A DNA stretch of 64,000 nt, taken from Chryseobacterium lathyri (lineage in GTDB: Bacteria; Bacteroidota; Bacteroidia; Flavobacteriales; Weeksellaceae). Location of the stretch: assembly GCF_003290185.1 (NCBI RefSeq), contig NZ_QNFY01000003.1, positions 124,001 through 188,000 on the forward strand, read 5' to 3'. How positions within the stretch are numbered: the first letter of the stretch is position 1; every line of letters begins with the position of its first letter. This document shows, piece after piece, positions 27,303 through 36,337 of the stretch. A program made the position numbers and the translations under genes. The notes beneath the pieces are model-generated. The model did not search any database. It was not told the origin of the DNA and was given only the letters and a program-made list of their open reading frames with translations.

Positions 27303-28613
27303 ATGAATAAAATTCTTATGTGGTCTATTACGGCAGCTTTGGCAGGATTTCTTTTTGGATTTGACGTGGTAGTGATTTCCGGCGCAGACAAAAAATTGCA
27401 GACGTTGTGGAACAGCTCAGATGCATTTCACGGAGCGGTCGTGATGGGGATGGCATTATGGGGTACAGTGATAGGGGCTATTTTCGGCGGAATCCCGACC
27501 AATACATTAGGACGGAAAAAAACGCTCTTGATCATTGGTGTCTTATATGCGTTTTCTGCCATAGGAACTGCACTTTCCAATGATCCTTATCTGTTTGCAT
27601 TTTTCAGGTTTATGGGTGGTTTGGGCGTTGGAGCTTCTACGATTGCTGCACCGGCTTATATTTCAGAGATTGCACCTGCAAAAGATCGCGGAAGGATGGT
27701 TTCACTGTATCAGTTTAATATTGTTCTGGGGATTTTAATTGCATTTTTATCAAATTATTTATTAAGCGGTATCGGCGATAACGACTGGAGATGGATGCTT
27801 GGTGTACAGGCAATTCCTGCAGCCATTTATACATTATGTGTATTCACCATTCCGGAAAGTCCGAGATGGCTGGTTTCCCATTCCAGAATAGAAGAAGCGA
27901 AAAAAGTGATGAAAATCCTGAGTCCGGATCAGGATTCTGAAACTTTGATCACGCAGATGGAAGATGACCACGCAGAATCACCAAAGGAAAATATCTTTAT
28001 GAAAAAATACCGTTTTCCGCTGATGTTGGCTTTTCTAGTAGCCTTTTTTAATCAGATGTCGGGTATCAACGCATTCCTGTATTACGCACCAAGGATTTTT
28101 GGCGAAGCAGGTTTGGGCGAGAAAACAGCACTGCTCAGCAGTATAGGAATTGGTGTTGTGAATATGGTTTTCACTCTGGTTGGCGTTAATCTCATTGATA
28201 AAGTCGGGAGAAGAACACTGATGTATTTAGGTTCCGTAGGGTATATCATTTCTCTGGGGTTGGTTTCTATGGCGTTTTATTTCCATTGGTCGGGATTGGC
28301 GATTCCTATTTTCCTGTTCCTCTTCATTGCTTCTCACGCTATTGGTCAGGGAACCGTGATCTGGGTGTTCATTTCAGAGATTTTTCCGAATCATCTTAGG
28401 GCATCGGGGCAGGCTTTCGGAAGTTCCACACACTGGCTTTTGGCAGCGATCATCCCATCCTTGATTCCTACATTATTTTCCACCATTGGAGCTGGAACCG
28501 TGTTTTTAGTCTTTACCATTGCAATGGTATTCCAATTATTATTCGTGATGTTTATGATGCCGGAAACAAAGGGTATATCTCTGGAAAAATTAAGCAAAAC
28601 ACTGACGAAATAG
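27303..28613 (+). CDS. MFS sugar porter, probable fructose importer
   Basis: This 436-aa protein has 12 predicted transmembrane helices and the sugar-porter signatures. These are GRKKT after helix 2, RFMGGLGVGAS, PESPRWL at the end of the first half, GRRT in the second half and a PETKG motif at the C-terminus. Sugar porters move monosaccharides across the inner membrane, usually with protons. Its position between the sensor and the GH32 gene suggests fructose as substrate. The spacing to the GH32 gene is 95 bases. Confidence 0.9.
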   Translation: MNKILMWSITAALAGFLFGFDVVVISGADKKLQTLWNSSDAFHGAVVMGMALWGTVIGAIFGGIPTNTLGRKKTLLIIGVLYAFSAIGTALSNDPYLFAFFRFMGGLGVGASTIAAPAYISEIAPAKDRGRMVSLYQFNIVLGILIAFLSNYLLSGIGDNDWRWMLGVQAIPAAIYTLCVFTIPESPRWLVSHSRIEEAKKVMKILSPDQDSETLITQMEDDHAESPKENIFMKKYRFPLMLAFLVAFFNQMSGINAFLYYAPRIFGEAGLGEKTALLSSIGIGVVNMVFTLVGVNLIDKVGRRTLMYLGSVGYIISLGLVSMAFYFHWSGLAIPIFLFLFIASHAIGQGTVIWVFISEIFPNHLRASGQAFGSSTHWLLAAIIPSLIPTLFSTIGAGTVFLVFTIAMVFQLLFVMFMMPETKGISLEKLSKTLTK

Positions 28614-28708
28614 ATGTACAAATCAATATAATCATCAGAAAGAACACCTCTATAAATTGAATAAAGTGTTTTTAAAATAATTCAAAAAATTCCTATTAAA
28701 TAATCATA

Positions 28709-30271
28709 ATGAAGAGAATCATATCAACTTTAATCATTGCTGCAACGTTTTATTCCGGGCTCAACGCACAGTCGGATTTGAAAACGTCCGAAGAGCAGCT
28801 TTACAGACCCAATTACCACTTCACTCCTCAAAAAGGCTGGATGAATGATCCAAACGGTCTGTTTTATCTCAACGGAACTTATCACTTATTTTTCCAGTAT
28901 ACGCCGTTTCAGAGTGTACCGGATTTTGGTAAGATGCATTGGGGACACGCTATCAGCAAAGATCTTATAAAATGGGAAGAACTGGCTCCTGCCATTGCCT
29001 ATGATGAAAAAGGTGCCATATTCTCAGGAAGTGCAGTTGTGGATAAAAATAATACATCAGGTTTTGGTGATGGGAAGAATGTTCCGTTGGTGGCAATTTT
29101 TACCTATCACGATATGAAGAAAGAGCAAGCCGGAGAAATTGACGCACAGTCTCAGGCAATCGCTTATTCTTTGGATAATGGAAAAACCTGGACCAAATAC
29201 AGTAACAATCCGGTATTGAAAAATCCAGGAATAAAAGATTTCAGGGATCCGAAAGTTTTCTGGGATGCCAAAAGAAAACAATGGGTAATGGGATTGGCGG
29301 TACAGGACAGGCAGCATTTTTATGCCTCAAAAAACCTGAAAGACTGGACCTTCCTTTCAGAATTTGGCAAAGATTTCGGCGGACACGGTGGCGTTTGGGA
29401 ATGTCCGGATCTTTTCCCCATAAAGGTAGAAGGAACCAATGAAGAAAAATGGGTGCTTATCGTTAACATCAATCCGGGTGGCCCAAACGGAGGCTCTGCT
29501 GCCCAGTATTTTGTAGGTGATTTTGACGGAAAAACCTTCAAAATGGATGATATTTATACAAAGCAGCTCGAAAAAGAAAAAGTGGTCTGGCTGGATTGGG
29601 GGCGCGATAATTATGCGAGCGTTTCTTTTGATAATGTTCCGGATAATAAAAGAGTGATTATCGGATGGATGTCAAACTGGGATTATTCACCGAATGTGCC
29701 TACGGAAAAATGGAGAGGAAGTTCTACTATTCCTCGTGAAGTAACTTTAAAACGGACCAAAGAAGGTTATATTTTGAAAAATAATCCTGTTTCCCAACTC
29801 AAAAATTATGAAGGAAAATCAATCAGAAAAGAAATTAGCCTTGTTTCTGATAAAAAGCTCATCGGCAAAGGAGAAATAGATCTTTCCAAAGCAGTGTTAG
29901 ATGTTGATCTCAAAAAAATGACCAAAGGAGTTTACACTTTTGCTTTGAAAAATTCATTGGGAGAAAGGGTGATTTTCGGAATTGACAATAACAAGCAAGA
30001 GCTGTTTATTGACCGTACCCAATCCGGGAAAACCGATTTTAAGGGCAATTTTGCAGACAGGGTTTCAAAAGCTCCATTAGCAAAAAACTACCAAAATGCA
30101 GCGTTCAAAATTGTCCTGGATAAAACTTCTATCGAAATTTTCTTCAATAACGGCGAAAAGGTAATGACCGAAATATTCTTCCCTAATGAAAGCTTTTCGG
30201 AACTGAGCTTATCCACAGATACAAAAGGAAGTACTCTGAACATCAATGCACATCAGATTAATATCAAATAA
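28709..30271 (+). CDS. Secreted GH32 fructanase (levanase/inulinase-type)
   Basis: This 520-aa protein has a signal peptide ending LNAQ (residue 21). GH32 catalytic residues are all visible: WMNDPNG with nucleophile Asp47, FRDP with Asp180 as transition-state stabiliser, and ECPD with acid/base Glu231. FSGSAV (105-110) is also typical. A C-terminal beta-sandwich domain follows from about residue 370. The enzyme hydrolyses beta-fructofuranosidic bonds in levan, inulin or sucrose. Bond preference cannot be read from sequence alone. No lipobox is seen, so it is probably periplasmic or secreted. SusC starts 10 bases after the stop. Confidence 0.93.
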   Translation: MKRIISTLIIAATFYSGLNAQSDLKTSEEQLYRPNYHFTPQKGWMNDPNGLFYLNGTYHLFFQYTPFQSVPDFGKMHWGHAISKDLIKWEELAPAIAYDEKGAIFSGSAVVDKNNTSGFGDGKNVPLVAIFTYHDMKKEQAGEIDAQSQAIAYSLDNGKTWTKYSNNPVLKNPGIKDFRDPKVFWDAKRKQWVMGLAVQDRQHFYASKNLKDWTFLSEFGKDFGGHGGVWECPDLFPIKVEGTNEEKWVLIVNINPGGPNGGSAAQYFVGDFDGKTFKMDDIYTKQLEKEKVVWLDWGRDNYASVSFDNVPDNKRVIIGWMSNWDYSPNVPTEKWRGSSTIPREVTLKRTKEGYILKNNPVSQLKNYEGKSIRKEISLVSDKKLIGKGEIDLSKAVLDVDLKKMTKGVYTFALKNSLGERVIFGIDNNKQELFIDRTQSGKTDFKGNFADRVSKAPLAKNYQNAAFKIVLDKTSIEIFFNNGEKVMTEIFFPNESFSELSLSTDTKGSTLNINAHQINIK

Positions 30272-30281
30272 AAACTATACT

Positions 30282-33200
30282 ATGAAGAAATACAAAATAG
30301 CCATCGCCTTTTGCCTTCTGCCTTTTTCGTATGTATTTGCGCAGGAAGTCATTAAAGGTAAGGTAGTTTCCTCAAATCAGAAACCGCTGAGCGGGGTTAT
30401 TGTAACCGTTTCAGAAACAGGAGCCAATACAACAACAGACGGCAGCGGTGCATTTCAGATTAATGATCTGCAAAAAGGAAATACTTTAATTTTCACTTAT
30501 CCCGATTATTCCACCCGTGAAGTGGTTGTAGATGAAAAGACAATTCTTAACATCATTTTAGCTGCAGAAAAAATAAAAAGTATAGATGAGGTCATCGTAA
30601 CCGGATATACCAAGCAGAAAAAAGCAGACATTACCGGTGCGGTTTCTGTGGTGGATATGAAAGACCTGAACAAGCAGACCGAACCCAATCCAATCAAATC
30701 TTTGCAGGGAAGGGTAGCGGGTGTTAATATCACAGCCGACGGATCTCCTTCCGGCAGTAATACCAAAGTGCTGATTCGTGGTGTGGGAACGTTAAATAAT
30801 ACAGATCCACTTTATGTGATTGACGGTGTTCCCACAAAAGCCGGAATGAACGAACTCAATCCAAGCGATATCGAAACGATGCAGGTGCTGAAAGACGCAT
30901 CTTCGGCAAGTATCTACGGTTCCAGGGCTGCCAATGGTGTTATCATTATCACTACCAAAAAAGGTAAAAAAGGTAAGATGAGAATTGACCTTAATTATTA
31001 TACGGCGTATTCACAGTATACTAAAAAAACAGAGGTTCTGAATGCCAAACAATTCGGACAGGTGCTTTGGCAGGCCAACATCAATGACGGACTGAACCCT
31101 AATAGCAACAATTTAAGCTACAATTTCGACTGGGGTGTTCAGAATGGTGTTCCGACCTTATATAACAGCAATGTTCCGGAATATCTGGATGCCGCAAAAA
31201 CCATAAAGTCAGCCGATACCAACTGGTATGATGAGGTTTCGCAGACAGGTGTTGCCAATTCGCTGGATGTTTCTGCTTCTAGTGCTTCGGACAAAGGTTC
31301 TTACTTTTTCTCTTTGGGATATTATAACAATGATGGAATCGTGAAGCTTACCAATTTCAAAAGATTGTCTGCCCGCGTCAATACCTCTTATAACTTTTTT
31401 GACGGAAAACTGAAAATCGGAGAAAATTTCACCTTTAATAAAACCAATGAGCTTATGGATCCGGGCGTTTTGGATCCCGCATTACGTGCTTTGCCCATCA
31501 TTCCCGTTCATACTATAGACGGAATCGGGTGGGGCGGTCCGGTTGGTGGAATGAATGACCGGCAAAATCCTGTCAGACTTTTGGAATACAATAAAGACAA
31601 TGGCTACCAATATCAAAGATTCTTCGGAAATGTTTATGCCGAATTGCAGCCTGTGAAAAATCTGACCTTAAAATCCAGCTTTGGAATCGATCTTTCCAAT
31701 TATTACAAAAGAATGCTGCAAAGAAGCTATGTTTCAGGTTATCTGCAAAACAAAACCAATGCAGTAAACATCGACCAGTCAGACACGGAGAAATGGACAT
31801 GGTCCAATACAGCACAATACACTGCGAAAGCAGGAAAACACCATTTTGATGTGTTGGGTGGAATGGAAATGTACAAGGATACGTTTAAAAATACGTGGCT
31901 GAGAAAAGAAGGATTCCTGATAGAAACACCTGACTATATGTATCCAGATGCAGGAACAGGAGACGCTTTCAACGGCGGAAGCTCCACGTATTACAGCCTG
32001 TTGTCCTACTTCGGAAAATTCTCTTACGATTATGACAACCGATACCTTTTTTCCGCAACATTGCGTTACGACGGCTCTTCAAGATTCGGTAAAAACAACC
32101 GTTTCGGAACATTCCCTGCATTCTCGGCAGGATGGAGAATCAATAAAGAACATTTTGCGGAACATCTGATTCCGTTTTTCTCAGATTTACGATTAAGAGC
32201 AGGTTGGGGACAGACCGGAAACCAGGAAATCAGCAATTCGGCGGTTTATTCCCTTTATATAGCAAATTATGCGGGAGGAAATCCAACGTGGGCAACATCT
32301 TATGGCACAGCCTACGATATTTCCGGTGTCGGAAGTGGGTTATTACCATCAGGATTTATCGCAACTCAGACAAAAAATGACGACCTGAGATGGGAAACCA
32401 CCACACAAACCAATCTCGGTCTGGATTTCGGATTTTTTAACCAAAAACTGACAGGGAGTATCGATGTTTATAAAAAAGCAACAAAAGACATCCTGGTATT
32501 ACCACCTTATCTTGGGGTGATCGGAGAAGGAGGAGATCGATGGATCAATGGGGCATCTATGGAAAACAAAGGGATCGAGGTTGCATTGTCCTATCAGAAT
32601 GAAACAGCAGGCGGTTTCCGTTACGAAGTTTCAGGGAACATCTCGATGAACCGTAACAAAATTACCGAACTTCCGCAATCGGTTATCAATAATTACGGTG
32701 GAAACGGAACAACGGATAATATTCTGGGACGCCCCATTAACTCAATGTACGGTTATGTTGCCGACGGACTTTTCAGGACGCAGGCAGAGGTGGATAATTC
32801 TGCCAATCAGTCAGGTAAAGGTTTGGGAAGAATCCGCTATGCAGATCTAAATGGTGATGGAATGATTGACGACAAAGACAGAACGTGGATTGGCAATCCG
32901 AATCCGGGATTTATGTATGGTATCAACCTTAACTTTTCATATAAAAACTTTGATCTTTCAACATTCTGGCAGGGCATCGGTGATGTGGATGTCATTAATT
33001 CAAAAAAATACCAGACTGATTTCTGGAGTGTGGATGATGTCGGTTCCAATAAAGGGACAAGGCTTCTGAATGCGTGGTCGCCGCAAAATCCCAATTCGGA
33101 TATTCCTGCGCTTACGACAGTGGACAGTAATGCAGAATCCAGATTCTCATCATATTATGTAGAAAGCGGAAGTTATCTGAAGCTGAGGGTTTTACAGTTG

Positions 33201-33383
33201 GGCTATACGTTTCCGAAATCTTTAATGGAGCATTATAATATTGTCAATTTCAGGATGTATGCAAGTGTTCAGAATCTTTGGACGATAAAATCGAAAAGCT
33301 TTACAGGAGTAGATCCCGAAACACCGGCATTCGGTTATCCGTTACCGCTGACGTTCAATTTTGGAGTTAATTTTTCCCTATAA
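30282..33383 (+). CDS. SusC-type TonB-linked outer-membrane transporter
   Basis: The start at 30282 (MKKYKIAIAF) is chosen because it begins a signal peptide. An in-frame ATG at 30246 would overlap the GH32 gene. The 1033-aa protein has an N-terminal carboxypeptidase-like regulatory domain (about 24-95) and the SusC box IDEVIVTGYTKQKKADITGA. The plug contains RGVGTLNNTDPLYVIDGVP and SSASIYGSRAANGVIIITTKKG, and a long barrel ends NFGVNFSL. It would import oligofructosides together with the SusD lipoprotein encoded 17 bases downstream. Confidence 0.94.
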   Translation: MKKYKIAIAFCLLPFSYVFAQEVIKGKVVSSNQKPLSGVIVTVSETGANTTTDGSGAFQINDLQKGNTLIFTYPDYSTREVVVDEKTILNIILAAEKIKSIDEVIVTGYTKQKKADITGAVSVVDMKDLNKQTEPNPIKSLQGRVAGVNITADGSPSGSNTKVLIRGVGTLNNTDPLYVIDGVPTKAGMNELNPSDIETMQVLKDASSASIYGSRAANGVIIITTKKGKKGKMRIDLNYYTAYSQYTKKTEVLNAKQFGQVLWQANINDGLNPNSNNLSYNFDWGVQNGVPTLYNSNVPEYLDAAKTIKSADTNWYDEVSQTGVANSLDVSASSASDKGSYFFSLGYYNNDGIVKLTNFKRLSARVNTSYNFFDGKLKIGENFTFNKTNELMDPGVLDPALRALPIIPVHTIDGIGWGGPVGGMNDRQNPVRLLEYNKDNGYQYQRFFGNVYAELQPVKNLTLKSSFGIDLSNYYKRMLQRSYVSGYLQNKTNAVNIDQSDTEKWTWSNTAQYTAKAGKHHFDVLGGMEMYKDTFKNTWLRKEGFLIETPDYMYPDAGTGDAFNGGSSTYYSLLSYFGKFSYDYDNRYLFSATLRYDGSSRFGKNNRFGTFPAFSAGWRINKEHFAEHLIPFFSDLRLRAGWGQTGNQEISNSAVYSLYIANYAGGNPTWATSYGTAYDISGVGSGLLPSGFIATQTKNDDLRWETTTQTNLGLDFGFFNQKLTGSIDVYKKATKDILVLPPYLGVIGEGGDRWINGASMENKGIEVALSYQNETAGGFRYEVSGNISMNRNKITELPQSVINNYGGNGTTDNILGRPINSMYGYVADGLFRTQAEVDNSANQSGKGLGRIRYADLNGDGMIDDKDRTWIGNPNPGFMYGINLNFSYKNFDLSTFWQGIGDVDVINSKKYQTDFWSVDDVGSNKGTRLLNAWSPQNPNSDIPALTTVDSNAESRFSSYYVESGSYLKLRVLQLGYTFPKSLMEHYNIVNFRMYASVQNLWTIKSKSFTGVDPETPAFGYPLPLTFNFGVNFSL

Positions 33384-33400
33384 TTTTTAAATAATAAAAA

Positions 33401-35098
33401 ATGAAAAAGAATATACTTTTAACAATAGCTTTTGCTTTTCTGCTTGGAACTACTTCCTGCAACGATTTTCTGGACAATGAGCCGAGAGGTGTCCTGTCGG
33501 AAGCTGATGTGGTAACGCCTCAGAATGTGGATGGTTTTGTGGTTGCAGCCTATGCATCTCTTGGAAACGACCATTATGATACCCCTTTCAGCCTTTGGCC
33601 CTATGGGAACGTTCGTTCTGATGATGCGTACAAAGGAGGAAGCGGAACCAATGATATCCAGACATTCCACTTTTTTGAAATTTCAAATAACGTCCGTTCG
33701 GATTTTGGTGAGTTAGACAGATTATGGTATCTCAATTATGTAGGGATTTCCAGATGTAACAAAGCAATTGCCGCACTTAAGCAACTTTCAGATTCCGAAT
33801 ATCCGAACAAGCAAAAGCGGATTGCCGAGATGAGCTTCGTAAGAGGACATTACTACTTTTTACTGAAAACGTTATTTAAATATGTGCCTTATGTAGATGA
33901 AAATACACCGCTTGATGAGTATCCGAAAATCTCAAACAGGGCAAAGACAGACCAGCAGTTATGGGAAGCTATTGCTTCTAATTTTGAATTTGCAGCCGCT
34001 AATCTGCCTGCAACACAGTCGGAAGTGGGAAGACCAAAGAAAAGTGCTGCCTATGCTTATCTTGCTAAAGTAAGGCTGTATCAGGCGTATGAACAGGATG
34101 ATAACTATACAGTAACGCAGGTAAATCCTGTCACCCTTCAGAAATCTATTGATGCTGCCAATCAGGTGATCGGAAATTATACATTGGAACCGGATTTCGG
34201 GTACAATTTCCTGCCGGGAACACACGAAAACGGCCCTGAGGCAGTTTTTTCCATTCAATATTCTGATAATGACGGTACGCTTTTCGGAAGGCTCAATTTC
34301 GGAGATATGCTTTCTGTACCACAAGGTTTGGGATGCTGTGATTTTCATAAGCCAAGCCAGAATCTGGTGAACGCATTCAAAACGACACCGCAGGGACTAC
34401 CGATGTTTGATACTTTTAACGATGTGGATCTGAATTACAACCAGCTGAACAGTTACAAGGTAGATCCTAGATTATACCACACCGTTGCCTTGCCCGGACT
34501 GCCTTGGAAATACGACGAAAACAAAATTTTTCAGGAAAGCTGGAGCAGAAGTCCCGGGACTTATGGGTACTATTCTTCGTTAAAAGAAAATGTGCCTGTA
34601 GGATGTGGCTGTACCGTGAATGTAGACCCCTTCTATGGAAATTCCAAAAACAGAATTATCATAAGATATTCCGATGTTTTGCTGATGAAAGCTGAAGCGC
34701 TGATAGAGCTTGGACAATATAACGATGCTTTGCCACTGATCAATCAGGTGAGACAGCGGGCTGCCAATAGTACGGTGCTTACAGGAAGTTATACCACCAA
34801 CAACCTGATCAGCAAATATGAGCCGGGAGTGAACTGTACGTGGAATCAGGATTTTGCAAGAAAAGCGTTGCGATGGGAGAGAAGAATGGAGTTTGCCATG
34901 GAAGGAAGCCGTTTCTTTGACCTCGTAAGATGGGGCGTTACAGCAGGAACGATGAATAGCTATTATTCTGTCGAAAAAACTAAAAGATCTTACTATTCGC
35001 AGGCGGGGTTTGACCACGGAATTGAAGAATACTGCCCGATTCCTTTGGCACAGATCAATTTCAGCCAAGGACTGTACAAACAAAATAACGGATACTAA
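33401..35098 (+). CDS. SusD-type glycan-binding lipoprotein
   Basis: This 565-aa protein has a lipoprotein signal (LLGTTSC, Cys20) followed by NDFLDNEPRG, the usual SusD opening. The TPR-like helical region includes RCNKAIAALKQL and EMSFVRGHYYF. A late RWERRMEFAMEGSRFFDLVRWG motif is diagnostic for SusD. It sits on the cell surface as the lid of the SusC pore and binds fructan chains. No separate SusE/F-like protein is encoded, so surface binding relies on this one protein or on genes outside the window. Confidence 0.94.
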   Translation: MKKNILLTIAFAFLLGTTSCNDFLDNEPRGVLSEADVVTPQNVDGFVVAAYASLGNDHYDTPFSLWPYGNVRSDDAYKGGSGTNDIQTFHFFEISNNVRSDFGELDRLWYLNYVGISRCNKAIAALKQLSDSEYPNKQKRIAEMSFVRGHYYFLLKTLFKYVPYVDENTPLDEYPKISNRAKTDQQLWEAIASNFEFAAANLPATQSEVGRPKKSAAYAYLAKVRLYQAYEQDDNYTVTQVNPVTLQKSIDAANQVIGNYTLEPDFGYNFLPGTHENGPEAVFSIQYSDNDGTLFGRLNFGDMLSVPQGLGCCDFHKPSQNLVNAFKTTPQGLPMFDTFNDVDLNYNQLNSYKVDPRLYHTVALPGLPWKYDENKIFQESWSRSPGTYGYYSSLKENVPVGCGCTVNVDPFYGNSKNRIIIRYSDVLLMKAEALIELGQYNDALPLINQVRQRAANSTVLTGSYTTNNLISKYEPGVNCTWNQDFARKALRWERRMEFAMEGSRFFDLVRWGVTAGTMNSYYSVEKTKRSYYSQAGFDHGIEEYCPIPLAQINFSQGLYKQNNGY

Positions 35099-35250
35099 AA
35101 CAAAATGCTAATGAAAACGATATTCAAAAACAGAATTGCGGATTATGGAATGAATTCCGGTTCGGAGTATCTTATCTATTAATAAAAAATGGAGTATTTT
35201 TAGCTCTTCAGAGAGTTCATTCAATAATATCAATATCAAAAATCCAATTA

Positions 35251-36171
35251 ATGTTTATCAATAAGAAAATTAATGTAATAAGTTTTGGAGAAGTACTTTT
35301 CGACGTTTTTGGAGAAGAGAAAAAAATTGGGGGAGCTCCTCTTAATCTGGCTCTCAGAACAGCTTCATATGGCTTTCCGGTAACAATGATCAGTGCAGTA
35401 GGAAATGACGAAGACGGAAAAGTAATTCTGGATTATGGCAAAGAAAATACTCTTGAAACCGCCGGAATTATTGTTTCTCCGGAATATGAAACAGGAATTG
35501 TTCAGGTCTCTTTAAATGAGCGCGGCTCTGCCACGTATGAGATCAAGTTTCCTTCTGCGTGGGATTTTATCAGTGTTGACGAAAAAATAATGAATACCGT
35601 AAAAGAAGCTGATGTCTTTTTCTATGGAAGCCTTGCCTGCAGAAATGAGGTTTCCCAAAAAACACTTTTCTCCATATTGGATTCCAACGATAAAATGTTT
35701 AAAGTTTTCGATGTGAATCTAAGAAAACCCTTTTACAATATTCAGCTTCTTGAAAAGCTTATGAACAGGGCAGACTTTATTAAATTTAATGATGAGGAAA
35801 TACTGGAAATTGCTGCCGGAATGGGCTTTGAATCCGATGATCTTGAATCCAATATAAAATTCATATCAGAAAAAACAAACACTAAAGCGATATGTGTAAC
35901 TTTAGGAAAACACGGATCTATTTTACTATGGAATGATCAGTTTTATAGACACGAAGGTTATCCTGTAAAAGTGGCAGATACGGTAGGTGCAGGTGATTCT
36001 TTTTTGGCAAGCCTTATTGCGAAATTGCTGTCCGATCAAAATCCTGTTGATGCTTTAAATTTTGCAAGCGCTGTCGGTGCCTTGGTAGCGAGTTACTCCG
36101 GTGCAAATCCTAAGATAGAAAATTCTGAAATAGAGATATTTCTTAAGCAGAATGCTTATCTGAATATTTAA
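35251..36171 (+). CDS. PfkB-family fructokinase
   Basis: This 306-aa protein has the two PfkB signatures. One is IGGAPLNLALRTASYGFPVTM near the N-terminus. The other is the C-terminal DTVGAGDSFLASLIAKL, containing the catalytic Asp and anion hole. It phosphorylates a sugar with ATP. In this locus the sugar is most likely fructose released by the GH32 enzyme and imported by the MFS porter. It starts 152 bases after susD and ends before a strong terminator, so it is probably the last gene of the locus. Confidence 0.9.
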   Translation: MFINKKINVISFGEVLFDVFGEEKKIGGAPLNLALRTASYGFPVTMISAVGNDEDGKVILDYGKENTLETAGIIVSPEYETGIVQVSLNERGSATYEIKFPSAWDFISVDEKIMNTVKEADVFFYGSLACRNEVSQKTLFSILDSNDKMFKVFDVNLRKPFYNIQLLEKLMNRADFIKFNDEEILEIAAGMGFESDDLESNIKFISEKTNTKAICVTLGKHGSILLWNDQFYRHEGYPVKVADTVGAGDSFLASLIAKLLSDQNPVDALNFASAVGALVASYSGANPKIENSEIEIFLKQNAYLNI

Positions 36172-36189
36172 ACAGTATTAATCTGATAT

Positions 36190-36320
36190 CCCAAAGAATA
36201 AAAACGGCGCCACTTTAAGAGAAGTGGTGCCGTTTAACTGTATATGATTAAGACATATTATCTTCAGACTTTTATCGATAATTGGTTCATTTAAGTCAAA
36301 TTAAGCAAGAACTACATCAC
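36190..36320 (+). repeat. Terminator-bearing repeat, copy A
   Basis: It contains a hairpin followed by a tail (about 36245-36315) that aligns with copy B at 40320-40400, sharing TATCTTCA, CTTTTATC and TTTGGTTC/ATTGGTTC words in the same order. It lies directly after the fructokinase gene. Confidence 0.55.
36202..36235 (+). terminator. Strong hairpin terminator closing the fructan locus
   Basis: The 14-base arms AAACGGCGCCACTT and AAGTGGTGCCGTTT pair with one G:U wobble around a 6-base loop. The A-run before and TTT after fit a bidirectional intrinsic terminator between the convergent fructokinase and serine hydrolase genes. Confidence 0.8.
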
Positions 36321-36337
36321 TCATTTTATAAAGCAAT

